Assembly (NCBI GenBank): GCA_003254925.1
Contig: QANZ01052808.1
Span: 124,001-188,000, forward strand
Direction: 5' to 3'
DNA from: Chamaecrista fasciculata
Lineage: Eukaryota > Streptophyta > Magnoliopsida > Fabales > Fabaceae
DNA length: 64,000 nucleotides
Of the stretch, positions 44,262 to 57,821 are shown piece after piece. Numbering within the stretch: position 1 is the stretch's first letter; every line of letters begins with the position of its first letter. Under the pieces are notes generated by a model that did no database searches, was not told where the DNA came from, and saw nothing but the letters and a program-made list of their open reading frames with translations. A program made the translations under genes and the position numbers.

Positions 44262-46130
44262 ATTGTAAAATAAAATTAGGTTATTATTATTTTTTTTGGC
44301 CGAATTAGGTTAAGTTTGGTAAACGAGGATTACGGACAAGAGATGATTTTTGAACAATTAAAATTAATAGGATTACAGTTTATTGGAATGAGGATACAGC
44401 TAATATTCATATGAAAAATATGAAATTACAATAAATTGCTTTTTTAAGAGGGCATAGTCATAGACATGGATTGAGTTACACATATTTAAGTATAGGCCCA
44501 CCCAGCTCATTTCTAAAATAATAATACGAACAAATCTTGAAATAATAATAATAATAATAATAAATTAAGTGATAGGCTTATCCAGATTCCAAAAGAAACG
44601 AGAAAGAAAGAGATTCTTCCGTTAGGATTGTTGCACCCACCAGAGCTGACCGTACAGCCACGTGGCATCTTTCAGAAACACTTATTGTTCAAACACAGAC
44701 AAACCAACGGCTCTGATCACATCTTAGAAAATCCCCCCTCCACCAATCACTCCGTAACCACATATTTTTACACTTTTTCGTTGTCTTCTTTAAATAATCT
44801 TTCATATAAAATAAATTAATATGTTTTAAAATAAGAAAACAAAAAAAATAAAAAAAAACACATCTCAATATTTCACATTATTTTAACAATTTTCTTTATC
44901 CTTTTTAACTTATTTTCTATTATTTGTGTCAAGATATAAATTTAATTTTATTCAGAAAATATTTAAATTAAAATGTAACATATAATTATAGAGTATAATA
45001 AAATTTTATTTTTGTCTCACATATTTTTTTGTTAATTTTTTCATTTTTATATTTATCTTCTTAATTTGGTCCATCACAATTCTTTTGTTACCGATATTAA
45101 TTATTCTATTTAGTTTATAACTAAATTGATTATTATAACATTAATTGAAAACTTAACATTATTAGTTAATTATTTACACATTTTCATCTTATCAAAATCA
45201 GTCACTGTACTTTTTTTTATAAATTTATTTTGTTAATTTAAATAACTTTACTTATGAGTAAGTCAAAAATATTATATCACCAATTTAATTAAATATTAAA
45301 TAAATAGAGAGCAACATGCATGCATGATACATTACTATACCAACAAGATTTGTGAAAGAGTAAAGTAAACAAAAAAAAATGAAGGAGCATTGATATATGA
45401 GAGATGAAAATAAGATTTTACTGGATTACAATAATTCCACTATCTATATTCTGGTGAGAATATTAGTTTGTTTTAAAATGAATAATAAAGAAAAAGGAAG
45501 AAAAAGAGGTTGAAAGTTGTTAGGGAATAAGAGTGAAAAATGGAAGGAGGGTACTCCTTAATCAGCGCCTTGTGGTGGTTGGTGTAGCCATGTGAGTGTG
45601 CTTTTCTCTTGTCCTCTCTTTTGTTTGGTACATTCTTTATTGTGTTCGTTTTCCTTTGGGTCCCTTTTCATTTCTCCTCTTTTTTCATTTTTTTTATTTA
45701 TTTTTTATGTTTGTTTGGCTGCTCAGAATCTGCACGAATATATGTTGTTCTGATGATTGTTATTGCCTGGATTCAACTCATTTCTATATAAATTTAAAAT
45801 GGGTGTATATTCGATCGGAACATATGTTTTTCATTTCAAGTAAGTACATTGAATACTTGCGAGTGTTAGAATTTGATATTACTCATGAAAGTTTGTGTGA
45901 TAATATATTATTGACTTGTATTCTAAACAATTGTATTTCTGCTTCTTTTAATGAATTACTCTGCTTTATCAAAAAAAAATATATTAATTTGTATTGTTAG
46001 GCTAAAATGAAGAGGATACTATTTAACTCAAATGACTAAAACAAAAGATGGCCAAAAAAAAAATGACTAAAACAATTTTAATGTAGTATTATAAATCGTA
46101 CTAAAGTATGACTAGAGCCTTATCTTAATT
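44262..46130. other. AT-rich spacer, no gene seen
   Basis: Contains an ATA triplet repeat (44540-44561). The 134-codon frame at 45596-46000 is hydrophobic and AT-driven and is not regarded as a gene. Confidence 0.45.
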
Positions 46131-46602
46131 CGTCGAGTGAACTGTTAGACTGAATGGTTGAATGCTTCGGTTGAAATGCCATAAGGGTGGCCCTGTAAAG
46201 GAGACTTCAACGCTCAAGTTAATAAGAGATCAAAGTGTTTTAGAGTTTAAAGATGATTGAGTAGCTAACCTTACTTCAAGTTAATGCTGAAGTATTTATA
46301 GAAGAAGAGGGCCAACGAGCTACCAAGATTCCAGGGATATTGATCCCTAAATCTGGGAGACAAATAATGAGTATAGAGTCATTGAAGGCCGTGAAACTAA
46401 CCCAAGATATCAGGAACTGAGGTTCCTCATATCTTGGAGTCATAGAGTTCACCAAGTCGAGGCCCACCAAGTGAAAGCCCCTTAGTGCTCTGAGAGGCTG
46501 GCGGTCGAGCGCCTAAAACCATATATATCACTAACTCCTCTGATCGGAGAAGGCAAGGAATGACTTTGGTGGGTGATCTACCAGACTTGGGATATATCAT
46601 AA
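46131..46602 (-). mobile_element. Probable solo LTR (Gypsy-type), minus strand
   Basis: On the minus strand the block starts TGATATATCCCAAGTCTGG, has a TATA box (TATAAATACTTCAGC near 46285-46299) and, downstream, AACTTGAGCGTTGAAGTCTCC, the same kind of motif as in the block near 3278. It is more GC-rich than its surroundings. The 3' terminus and target duplication were not resolved. Confidence 0.55.
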
Positions 46603-47680
46603 CATATTTTCACATTATATATGTTTTTATTTTCTCTTATTTCTCTAATGTGAAACTTCTGAAATTAATTTTCAACGTAGAATATTCAAAGCGTCAAACC
46701 CGGCTCATATAACATTGGCAAATTAAAGTTTAAAAATACACTTACAATCTTTAAATTTTATATTGAGACACAAAACACACATAAGTTTTAAGAGTTTTAA
46801 GGAGTATATCCTCTAAATTTTCAACTCCTATTATTCAGTACTATTTTTTTAATTTTTCTACTTAGTTATTGCAATTTTTTGGTATAAAAAAATAGTAAGA
46901 TTATATTAAAATGTTGAGTGATGAAAGTTAAAAGTTTAATGATATTTTTTATCAATTTATTTAAATTATAGATATTTTATATTTCCGACCTAAAATTCAA
47001 GGATAGTAATGAGTGCACTTCAACCTAAATTAAAATATGTTCATGTACCCCATTTCTCGAATTTCATTTAAAAATGAAACACTTTTATTTAACTACTGTT
47101 CATATACACATCAATGGAACATTACGTATTACCATTACCATATTTTTCCTAAGTACAGCTAATTATCAATTTCAATGGAAGCTAAATGGAAATCAATCTA
47201 TTAGGAGACCCAAATCTTAGTTGATCGAGTGCAATGTTTAACTAAAATGATAACTGATTTCTATAAACCAAGAGTCCAAGACGATATATCAACTTCTTTG
47301 AATTATTTGGTTGGTAATCTTTTATGATTGGTCGTTTGGCTTGTAATTAATTATACAGAATTTTTAAATAAATCTAATTAACGGAATATGACATCATTTA
47401 CGTTATTTTTTTTGGCCTGACATCATTTACGTGATTCAGATGATTAATAAATTGAAGTGCGGAAATTGAGAGGAATATATTATATGCAAGTTTAAGATCA
47501 CTTAAGTTCCAACACAATTCTAATAAATATTTTAAATTTCAAATTCTAAAATATATCATTGTTGAGGTTTTTTTTTAATTTGTTGTTGTCAATTTGATAT
47601 TAGAAACGTTGTTCTAACTTATCGAAATTCGACCAACATTATGCACATGTATAGCTATGATAGGAGAGTCTCTTAATTCG
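46603..47680. other. AT-rich spacer, no gene seen
   Basis: No supported gene. A possible degraded fold-back sequence lies around 46730-47030, but pairing is weak. Confidence 0.35.
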
Positions 47681-47685
47681 GATTG

Positions 47686-47885
47686 GATCCTCTAGAGTTC
47701 ATTTCTTTATATTTCGTGTGGAATTAGAGAAAAAAGGGGAGAAGAAGAGAAAGAGAAAATATGAAATTCATGAAATAAAAATATGTAAAATTATATTTTC
47801 TCTTTCTTTCTTTTATTTTCTCTTCATTTCTTTTTCATATACTCCACAAGAAATGTAGAGAAAAAAATTCTAGAGAATCAATTTC
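47686..47885. mobile_element. Short palindromic MITE
   Basis: TTGGATCCTCTAGAGTTCAT at the left pairs with ATTCTAGAGAATCAA at the right, and TTTCTTTATATTTCGTGTGG pairs with CCACAAGAAATGTAGAG. The interior AGAGAAAATATGAAATT pairs with AATTATATTTTCTCTTTC. A half copy is at 3975-4070. Confidence 0.6.
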
Positions 47886-50800
47886 TCTCTTAATTAGTAT
47901 GAGACACTGTATTTGTAAGGTCTTAAACTCAAAATTTTATTTAAAGTATACTAAATTGTTTATCACCTAAACTAATCACTTATTAACATATATCATTGTT
48001 AAGTTGAATCATATACATTATGCAGAAAATGTTTATTTATAAATTTGAATTTATATAGTACTGAATGTATTAATATAGTTTAATACCGCATGCATCCCTT
48101 CAAGTTTCAAAAAAAAAAAATACTAGTACTAGCTAGAGTTTTCTTTTTTTTTTTTGGTGGGCAGTACTAGCTAGAGTTATTGAAAAGGACTTACTAACCA
48201 AGCTAGAATTAAATGAAATGAATTTTATATGAAAATGCAATTTAATCAATTGAGTGTTCTCATAATCAAACTTAATTTACAAAAAAATAAATAAATAAAG
48301 TACTCTTCAATCAGACCATAATTAGTGAGGTATCGGATTCGGATAAAATGTATGTATAGCATCTAACCTATTAATTTAGAGTGAGTTTAACGCAATTTGG
48401 ATAATTGCAGTCAAATAGAGAAATGTGCTGAAACAGGCATGCATGCATAAATAGTTTGAAATTAAAGCACACATATATAATTGGAAGAACCAGACATATA
48501 TGTACAGTACCGCCCAATTTGAATTAATTAATTACAAGAAATGAAAAACAGCTTCCATAACTTAATCATAATATATATAATGTGGCTTGCACAGACATTC
48601 CCAAATATAAGTTCAGTGATGATATGAGAAGCAATATGTAAAGGATTATTTTGAAGAAAAATAAAATATCTAATTTTGAGGCATAGAATGAAAGAAAAAA
48701 AAATGAGCAATATATATATATATATATATATATATATGGTGATACTAATTAATTAATTTGTTGATGAGGGTGATACCGCAAGGCACATGCACATGGTGCT
48801 CACATGCAAATCCTTCATCCATCACTCCAAATATTGGACCATTCAACATCCATATCCATATAAGACCATAACCCCTTTTTCTTTTTCACATCTTTTCAAT
48901 AATATTTAATTTCTTTTTCAAATTACACGCATTACTTCTTATAATTAACCCATTCATGCATCTACGTGTACCATTTGAACCCACTTACACAAAATATTAA
49001 ACACAAGTTGATAGACTAAATCAAAAATTAAAATTAATTATATATGTTTGTTTGTGTATATATTCTTAGCTTGAAATATGTCTAAATCTTTTTTTATAGA
49101 AAGTATTCTAAAATTAAAGTTAAATTAGGCATGCAAGTAGCAATGGGATTGGAGAGGAAAGAGAAGATGATGGTGTGGCGATAACAGTGATAGATGTATA
49201 TGCATGACAATTAATTAATCGTCTCTAGCTGAAAAGAAAGTGTTTGAATTTTGATAAATTTCATTCTCATTATTGATTATTTCTTGTGGATGCCATGTGC
49301 ATCATTTGGGAATTTGGTGTAGTTGGGAACATTGGGGGTCAACTAAAGAGGTATTTGTTGTTTTATTTGTTGCTCTCTAAATGAAAAAGTGTTCCTCCAA
49401 TTTATTTCTCTGCCTATAACATCTTTTATACTTATACATTACAAGTCAATTCTTGTCGGCTTTAATTATATATATATATATATATCCATCGTTGTTTTTA
49501 TATATGTATAATTAATATACTTTATATATTCATTATCTAACCAATCTTAATTATATTATATATATTTTGTTATTTTTTATATGTAATATATGAATTATCG
49601 AAGAAGTGTACGTTCGCGAGTGAATCGTATAAATGTATGTGTCTTTATAGAAGAAGAGGGAAAAAAAATGGAACACGTGCGAGAGAATTCGTGTTCGACT
49701 ATATTATAGATAATTCCACACATACTGTACTTTGTTCAAATGTCCAATGTATTTGGCCATTATGTTTTTTTTTTCTTTTTTTCTATTACATAAGTAAAAA
49801 AAAATAGAGAAAAAGACAGTAAACAGAAGAATTACAAAATTCTAAAAAATTTAATTAATCAAATTTTAAATATCAATTAAAGAAAATGAGAATGTAAGAA
49901 ATCAACAAAATAAACATATCATCTGATCCATTGTAAGATCATCAGAATATCTATTGATATCAGAAATGATAATAAATGAGAATATAGACGAAAATAAGAT
50001 ATCATCATCAATGATTGCATAACAATCTTAAAGAGAATTAACACTATAATGATTAACAATCTTCACCCAATCTAAATAATCAAATTCAAACAAAGCAGAA
50101 TACTAATATTATTCTTTAACCATAAAAAGAATTTAGTGACAAAAGAAAATCGTACAAAAAATTGTAATTACACTTTAATTTCAGTGTAAATTTTGCGGAG
50201 ACAAAGAATAAGTAGAGAAATAATGCACTCAAAAAACTAGGAATATGTTACTCATGGAGAAATTTTAAAAATACTTTTCATTTATTTTATATACAAATAC
50301 AAAATTTTTTAAATGCTCAAAACCATAGAACAGTTAAGAAAACAAGGCTGCTGATTACAGTTTTAAACTAATTAGTTAGTTAAAGAAGAATCAAACTAAT
50401 TATACGTGAATTCAACTCATAAAAAAATATTGAATTATAGTATCAGATAAATTAATTACACTTCCTTATCGTCTAACTATAATTTAACTTTAGTATAACT
50501 TTCATACATCAAAATGAACTTAATGATTGTATATTTCTTTTGTTGGAGTCATCAGTGTAGTGTAATAATTACTACCAAATATTCTAAAATGGAGTATTAA
50601 CAAAGGCTATTCACCAATTATCAAAGACAACAATGATGTATATTATGAATTTCATTAATCTGCAAGTACTGCAGCGTCGTAATTGGCTGACTATTAATCT
50701 GCAATATACGTTGTAATTAAGGATCAGTAGCTGTATAAATTTCAAATTCACTTAATTAAAATGATACATATGTAATTTTTATAATTATTTGGAGAGCAAT

Positions 50801-51705
50801 TAATTGACGGATAGGAGGACTTTACTAAAGTTGCAATATAAGGTTTATACTTTATACTTGTTTGTTTGTGTAATTAACAATCTTTAATAACACTTCATTG
50901 CATCCATAAGTAAAGGTTAACTTGAAATGGACAACTTCTAGTATTGGGCAATTATGCACAAACCATAGTTTTTGGGCAAAAAATAGGCTTTTTTAATCAC
51001 AACTAGGCTTATTTAATATTTAGTCACGCGACTTGATGTGTCTTTATCTATGCACATCAAATTAATCTCTCCTAATCAATTAAAGAAGCTATTGTTGATA
51101 GCAACAATGTGAATAATTAATTATATTTGCACCAATAGAAATGAACGAAGACATTAGATAGATAATGACATGTAGGAATGATCAAAATGTTCATACTCAT
51201 AAGTATTTGTAAATTTTATTTGTTGGGTCTAATTCTAAGCTTGAATAAAAATTAAATGGGTTTGAGCATATAAATATTTATTTGTTCAAAATTATGTGTC
51301 CGAAACTGAGTACAGAGATATGAACACCCAACTGTACCCTACTTGCTACACTAATTTATTATATATAATATATAAAAATTATTATATTATATTATATTAC
51401 GTATAAGTATGCAACTAAAAGAATTTATATGAAAATATAAATTTGAAATATATATTGTAATAATATATAATGTAAATGAGTTGTATCTTAACGAAAATAA
51501 ATTATTTATTTTAAATTTTGTATTGACTTAGATTCAAGTAATTTGAATGTTCAACTATTCCTAGCTAGGGTATGAGGACAAGGGTTGAATTTCATACCCA
51601 CATATGTACGAGTCCGAAAATGAGAATGATATATTTTTGTGGGTCTAATAACAAAAATTATGGTATACCATACTCTGACCTTATGGATCCTTATATGCGA
51701 ATATG
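47886..51705. other. Long AT-rich gene-poor spacer
   Basis: No coding region longer than about 60 codons makes sense here. It holds TA repeats at 48711-48736 and 49467-49484 and scattered homopolymers. A stretch from about 51170 has GTTCATACTCATAAG-type words that may be part of an older hAT-like element. Confidence 0.45.
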
Positions 51706-51713
51706 GCTATACT

Positions 51714-52269
51714 TAAGGAGATGACAATTCTTTTGAATATTCAGGATACCCATCCATATATCTGTTAAAAAAAATTATTTGATATCTATGGGATACTAGA
51801 TATTAAATAAGGTACAAATAGTAATAAATGAATAATTTTTGAATATCGGATGAATGTGAATATTATCCTCAAATACTTTATATATGTCTCAAAAGAAAGA
51901 ATAGTTAGAATATGTCATGTCCAATACCCTATTATTTATTTAATTTGTATATTTTATATTAAATTTAATATTATATATATAATTATTTAAGTTTAATTAA
52001 TTAAATTTACAAATATTTTTTAACATAATTATTTTTTAGTTGATGGATATTGAACATCGAATGCCTAGATATCCAGTTTATAAAATAAGGTATCATATCT
52101 TATAATCATATTTTTCGGATATTTTGGATCTCTATTAGATATCGGATAGGGTAAGAATACAAATATTAATTTTTTGAACATGAATAGAGTATGAATATTG
52201 GATAGGATAAACATATACAGATACAGATAGTGATAAAAATATCGGGTATCTTATTCGTTGTCATCCCTA
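51714..52269. mobile_element. hAT-like MITE
   Basis: Left end TAAGGAGATGACAATTC and right end (complement TAGGGATGACAACGAAT) resemble the TAGGGATGACAA termini of plant hAT MITEs. Flanks GCTATACT (51706-51713) and ATTATACT (52270-52277) agree at 6 of 8 bases. Subterminal GGATACCCATCC pairs with CGGGTATC. Confidence 0.65.
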
Positions 52270-52409
52270 ATTATACTAGCTTAGCTTGTATGAACTTTTA
52301 AAGCTTTTAAAATACTAATTGATTTATTGTTAAGTTATGATATAGGTGACATTTTTTTTCTTTTGCAAAAGTCAACTAATATTTTCGAGATTAAAATTTA
52401 ATTGACAAT

Positions 52410-55400
52410 TTTCTTTTTTTTTTGATATCAAACGAAATTTATTAAGATGAAAGCAAAAACATATGAGGCATAATTGTGTCAGGTTACACCACTGATAGAA
52501 GAACTAACATTACAAGAGCTGGAAAAACTACCATAACTAGGAGTACTACCTAAACAGTCTTGGTTTACAAAACCATTACAGATCTAGGAAAGGAGAAATG
52601 CATGAAATCATAAAAACAGGACAGTGAAATAAAACTAGGCATTGAAGAGAAGATAGTCTTGGGGCATTGAGAGTGACGACCCCAGTTTGCCAAAAGATCC
52701 GCGGGTTGATTGGCTTCCCTGAATACATGTTGTACTTTTGCTTCTTAAAAAAGATGCAGGTAACATCTGCAGTTATGTATAAGAGAAAAAAGGAAGTGAT
52801 GAGAAGAGATGTTTGGATTAGTGAGAAGGTTAACCGCAAGGCTTGAATATGTTTCAATGATAATGTGAGTGATGTTGAGCTCATGGGCTAGCATTAAACC
52901 ATGAAAAATACTCCACAATTCAGCTTTAATAATCTTTCCTGCACCAAGAAAAATAGCGAACCCAGAAAACCAGTTTCCAGTATGATCTCTAATAATACCA
53001 CCTGCTCCTAGTAAATTGTCCTTTGCTGATCCATCACAATTAAGTTTAAAAAAAGGAGGTGTAGGATTAACCCAGCTGATATAAGAAGAGGGGGCAGTAG
53101 ATTTTGGAGAAGAAAGATACACATATTCAATTGATTCTGCAAGAATGGTTCTAATGATTAAAGAGGATTGGAAGGGTTTATTATTGAAATATGGTTGTTT
53201 CTAGCTATCCAAATATTTCTAAGGAGGACAAAGAAGAAAGAACTCAAGGGGACATTATACTTGATTTTTTTTTTATGGTTACTATGGTATTTTAGCCACT
53301 CAGGAAAAGATAAGTTACTATTAGTATCAATACTATCAATGGTACGGTATTCCAAATTTCTATGGTTTTAGGGCAGGTTCTAAAAAGATGCTCAATATCT
53401 TCAATGGCATTCTAACAAAGGGCACAAGTTGGGGAAGAGATACAGTTTTTGTAGTAGAGGTTATTATTAGTAGGGATAGCATTATTTAAGAGTTTCCAAA
53501 CGAAGAGAGGGAATCTTGGAGGAAGCTCACTTTTCCAAATCCAGTTTAAGTCGAGGGTTTGGTGATTTTTGAAGAGGCTAAGGTATGCTGAAGATGAAGT
53601 AAAAATGCCATTCCCTGTAAGAGACCAAGAGAGGATATCTGGGATGGTTTTAGTAAAGTCAATAGGGGTGCCAATAATTTAATTTTTGATTTCTATAGGG
53701 AAATCATAGGGGATACTAGAGAAGTCAAGGTTGCCTTGTTGATTAAGATAAGAAGAGAAGGTATAATGGTTGTTTTGATGGGGGAGAGGACCAAATAAAA
53801 CTTTATTAAGAGGGCCACAAGGGAGCCATTGGTCAGACCAAAAATTAATAGTAAGACCGTTACCTAAGATCCAAGTGGAGTTGTTTTTAAGAATGTCTTT
53901 ATCTTTGTCAATGCTTTTTCTGATAAAGGATTTACAATGAGAATTTTTTGTAAAATTTTGCCCATATTTGTGTTTTAGGACAGTAGTGTAAAGATTGTTC
54001 TTATTAGAGAAGAGATTCCATTTAATTTTTGACATAAAGGTAGCATTCACATAATTAGTTTTCCTAAGACCTAGGCCGCCATTGATTTTAGGGGAAGTGA
54101 TAATATCCCAATTGATATGATGAATTTTTTTGTTGGTGGCGTCATGACCCCAGAGAAAGTTTCTAGAAATAGAGTCATTTTTTTTAATAGAGATAGGAAT
54201 AGAGAAGGATTGCATAGTATGGGCAAAGATGGAGGAGAGGGTAGAGTTAATTAATTGTATTCTTCTTGTCATAGAGAGAGTATTACGTTTCCAACCTTGA
54301 AGCTTGGTGTTTAAATTGTTAAGGATGAAGTTGAAGTCGTTTTTATTGTAGGAGGGTTTTAGAGGGAGGCCTAAGTAATTTCCTAAGGAAGAAGAGACAG
54401 GAATATTTAAAGTTGATTGAATTTTATTTTTAAAGGATGGTGAGACAGTTTTAGAAAGCCAAATTTTAGATTTCTCAAGGTTAATATTAAGATTAGACAG
54501 ATCTGAAAATTCTGTAAACAGGAGTGTATAGAAGAGATGTTATTTTGAGTGGCTTTAGCAAAAAGAAGAATATCATCGGCGAAGAAGAGGTGGGAGAAGT
54601 TAATTTTACTGCTATTATTGGTGAATGAAAAGGGGTGCCAAGCTTTGTTATTAACCTCTTGAAGGATAGTGTGGTTGAGGTATTCCATGGCTAGAATGAA
54701 GAGGTAAGGAGATATTGGGTCTCCTTGCCTAATACCTCTTTGTGGTTTAAAGTTTGGAAGTTTTTTGCCATTAATAATAGGAGTGTAATTAAAGGAATCG
54801 AAGATAGAGGTAAAAAGTGAAATCCATTGATTAGGAAAGTTAAAGAGTTTGAGCATTTCAAGGATAAAGTTCCAAGAAATGGTTTCAAAAGCCTTAGTGA
54901 TATCTAATTTAATGATCATTCAACCCGCTTTAATTTTTGAGTGATTCATAGAATTATCTCATGAGCAGTTATAAAAAGATCATTAATATGTTTGCCTTTT
55001 TGGAAGGCCCATTGAAAAGGGGAAATGAGATTATGAAGGAGAGGTTTAAGACGATTAGAGAGTAATTTTCCTAGAATCTTATAATGAGTTAGATAAAGCC
55101 CTATTGGTCGAAGATGAGAGGGTTTGAAGGCATTTTTGATTTTAGGGATAAGACATAGGATGGTATTACCCCAAGAATTTGGAATATTCCAAGTAGAAAA
55201 AATATTGGAGAAGAGAGAGATGATTTGATCCTTAATTAATAACCAGTTTTTTTTTTATAGAAAATGGCGTGAAGGCCATCCTCACCAGGAGTTTTTAAAG
55301 GGCGGAGATAAAAAAGAACTTCTTTTATTTCCAACACAGTAGGAGGTATAACTAAGGGATCTTTTTGTTGATCCGAGAGAGCAGGAAGGTTCAGAATGCT

Positions 55401-55577
55401 GACAGGTTGGGATAAGATAGTGGAAGAACGATAAGAGTAAATATTTTTGAAATAGTGAAAAATAGAGTCAATAATTTTACTTTGGTCCCATGAGATAGAA
55501 TCGTCATCTCTATTAATACTGAGAAAGCTATTTTTCTTTTTTGAAAAGACACTCGATGTCTTTTTAATTATTAGCAT
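52410..55577 (-). mobile_element. 5'-truncated, decayed LINE (L1-type) retrotransposon
   Basis: Read on the minus strand. It begins in the reverse transcriptase region (RPLKTPGEDGLHAIFYKK, 55577-55236) and continues with RT frame 54919-54407 (LDITKAFETISWNFI, QRGIRQGDPISPYLF, FADDILLFAK catalytic motif). A zinc-finger/RT-linker part follows (54272-53679, RNFLWGH). It ends with a plant-type RNase H domain (53122-52745, KLNCDGSAKDNLLGAGGIIRD). The 3' end has a short A-run (52411-52422). The endonuclease ORF is missing and several stops and frameshifts separate the pieces, so it is inactive. No target-site duplication was identified. Confidence 0.85.
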
Positions 55578-56055
55578 TTCTTAATCCCTTAATTCTAGCA
55601 TTCCCATCAAGCTCAAATTAAAAATATAATTTCACTCTACGAAACACAATGACACAAATATACGTCAAGTCTTAGCTCTTAAATAATGCACAGCACAGCA
55701 GAGATATCAATTAGAAATTTTGTGTAATGTTATACTTTAAAAGGGTAGTCCCTATGATTATATATATATATATGTCTCAATCGCAACCTTAAAGTTTGAT
55801 CAATACTAAACTCTCTCACGATCGTGACAACCCAGGCATTTCGTTTCGGTATATTTTGAAAGTTCTTTTCTGGCCAAAAAAAAAATAAAAAGTTCATTTC
55901 GGTACATTTAATTTCAACTGGTAATAAAAATCATAATTGTTTTTGTTCCACAAATTTATGAGAGAATCACTAATTTATTAAATGAAAATGATACTTCACA
56001 GTACGGGGTAAATTTGATGACAAATATTTCACAGTATTAGTCATAGATAATACTA
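55578..56055. other. AT-rich spacer
   Basis: No gene or element recognised. Confidence 0.45.
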
Positions 56056-56060
56056 ACCAG

Positions 56061-56547
56061 TGTTGGATAATTGATTATAAACAGAGGTACGTGAGGTTTT
56101 AAGAAGTTTCATATTGCTTGGTTAATAATTGTGAGGTTTTTAAGAAGTTTCACGTTACTTGATTAGTAATTGTGAGAGAGATTCAACTACTATAAAATGA
56201 GGCTCAAAGAAAATTTATAAGTGCACTAAATCAATACACTTTAAGCTTTGTATTTGACTTTTAAATTTCTTCCTCTAAAAGTTGTAGTTAAATAGTTACT
56301 TTGTGAGAGTGTTAATGTACTTGGGATAAGGGTTGAGGCTTGAAAAAATAATATTGTGTGATGTAAAAATTTTTATATAATAATTTTCTTGAATCGTCTT
56401 TTGGCAACTGTTATTGTTGTTTTTTTTCACTTTGGGGTTTCCCATTAATTACTTTTGTATTTGTAATTGTATTTCTCCCTCTTATTTCTCTAGTTATAAT
56501 AAAGAGGGAAATGTTTTTTTTATAAATATTATTATTTTTTCCCAACA
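56061..56547 (+). mobile_element. Solo LTR, Copia-like
   Basis: Starts TGTTGGATAATTG and ends CCCAACA (inverted TGTTGG/CCAACA ends). It is flanked by ACCAG (56056-56060) and ACCAT (56548-56552), a 5-base duplication with one mismatch. A TATA-like ACTATAAAATGAGGC is near 56190. No internal genes adjoin it, so it is probably the product of LTR-LTR recombination. Confidence 0.7.
56090..56171 (+). repeat. 41-base tandem repeat in the solo LTR
   Basis: GTGAGGTTTTAAGAAGTTTC plus about 20 further bases is repeated once in tandem with a few substitutions, upstream of the LTR's TATA-like box. Confidence 0.7.
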
Positions 56548-56552
56548 ACCAT

Positions 56553-57088
56553 TTATAAATAATTATTTATTGATAATGTGATATATATGGTTATCAATGT
56601 GGCCCTTTTATTTAATTTGCGTTTGACATTTGGTGAAATTAAGTTAAAGCGATACTTATATACTATTCATTTGAAAATGATATATTTAGATTATTTTCTA
56701 GGCATGTGAAAGCGATTTATAAAAGATTGATGTGGATTAAATTGTTGAGGATTGAGAGTCAATTTTCGAATTCTAAAATGGCTAAAATACACATATGATG
56801 ATGATCACTACTTATGTGACCAATAAATTTCCATAATGGTTTAACTAATTAACTTATAACTTGTAAGTATTTTTTTTTAAAAATAAGATAATTTTGATTA
56901 CAAGAAAAAATATATAATATGTCCTTTTAATTAATTTCAGAGAAGGATAACTTGTTCTTTAAAGATAATTATTTAGAAGGACTGCGGTTTTTGAAGACCC
57001 ACCTCAAAAAGAGAAGTGTGATGTATCGAAAATGATATTATTAAAACCAGTTTGATAAAGAATAAAGTTAAAAAATTTTACTCTTTCA
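56553..57088. other. AT-rich spacer
   Basis: No gene or element recognised. Confidence 0.45.
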
Positions 57089-57098
57089 TTATATAATT

Positions 57099-57632
57099 GA
57101 GGAAACCTACTCCCTCATTTTTACTGTTTCAACTATTTGATCCATGTATTTTTTAAATAAACTATTTGGTCCTTCAAAAAATACAAATATCAACTTGTTA
57201 GTTCCTGTAGTATATCTCGTTTATCGACACTGATGACGTGGTTGTTAAGTGTATATGTAACACGTTAAACGCCACATATTGAACTATTTGAGACCACCTA
57301 AGGTTTGAGATTTGAAAATTCTTTAATAGTTTTATGCCTTGTGGACACTTCACGTGTAATACAAAAATTTGAGTCTAACTCAATTTTAGACAAGTTTAAT
57401 TGTGTTTATTGGTCTAGTTCGATTGATTCAGGTGACTATGATGTCAAAGTGACATTTAATGGTGTCATGTAAGCATTTAATGTCCACAACATCAAGTGAT
57501 TTAACAGATTCTAACTAAGGAACTAAATAATTGATGATTATGATAAATGAGAGATTGAGTAGTTTATTTCAATAAATATAAGATCAAATAATTGACTCAG
57601 TAAAAAAGAAGGATCAAATAGTAGATTTCCTC
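57099..57632. mobile_element. Mutator-like fold-back element
   Basis: Left GAGGAAACCTACTCCCTC and right complement GAGGAAATCTACTATTTGATCC are inverted, and CAACTATTTGATCC pairs with GATCAAATAATTG. TTATATAATT flanks both sides exactly (57089-57098 and 57633-57642), which includes a 9-base duplication. Confidence 0.8.
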
Positions 57633-57786
57633 TTATATAATTATGGTGCCTCACCAATATTAAATACAGAAGGCGTATATGGGAAGGAAGCGTAGATATA
57701 CGAATATGCAAAGATTGGAACATATGGAAATGATGGTGTAACACTCACGTTTGTGGTAAAGTGTATAATTTTCTGAGTTCTGACAG

Positions 57787-57790
57787 TGCA

Positions 57791-57815
<25 letters not shown>
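57787..57815. repeat. TA dinucleotide repeat
   Basis: Uninterrupted (TA)n tract of about 28 bases. Confidence 0.9.

Positions 57816-57821
<6 letters not shown>

Noticed and set aside
45596..46000. 134-codon open frame
   Set aside because: Hydrophobic, AT/TTT-driven composition, no recognisable domain, in a gene-poor spacer.
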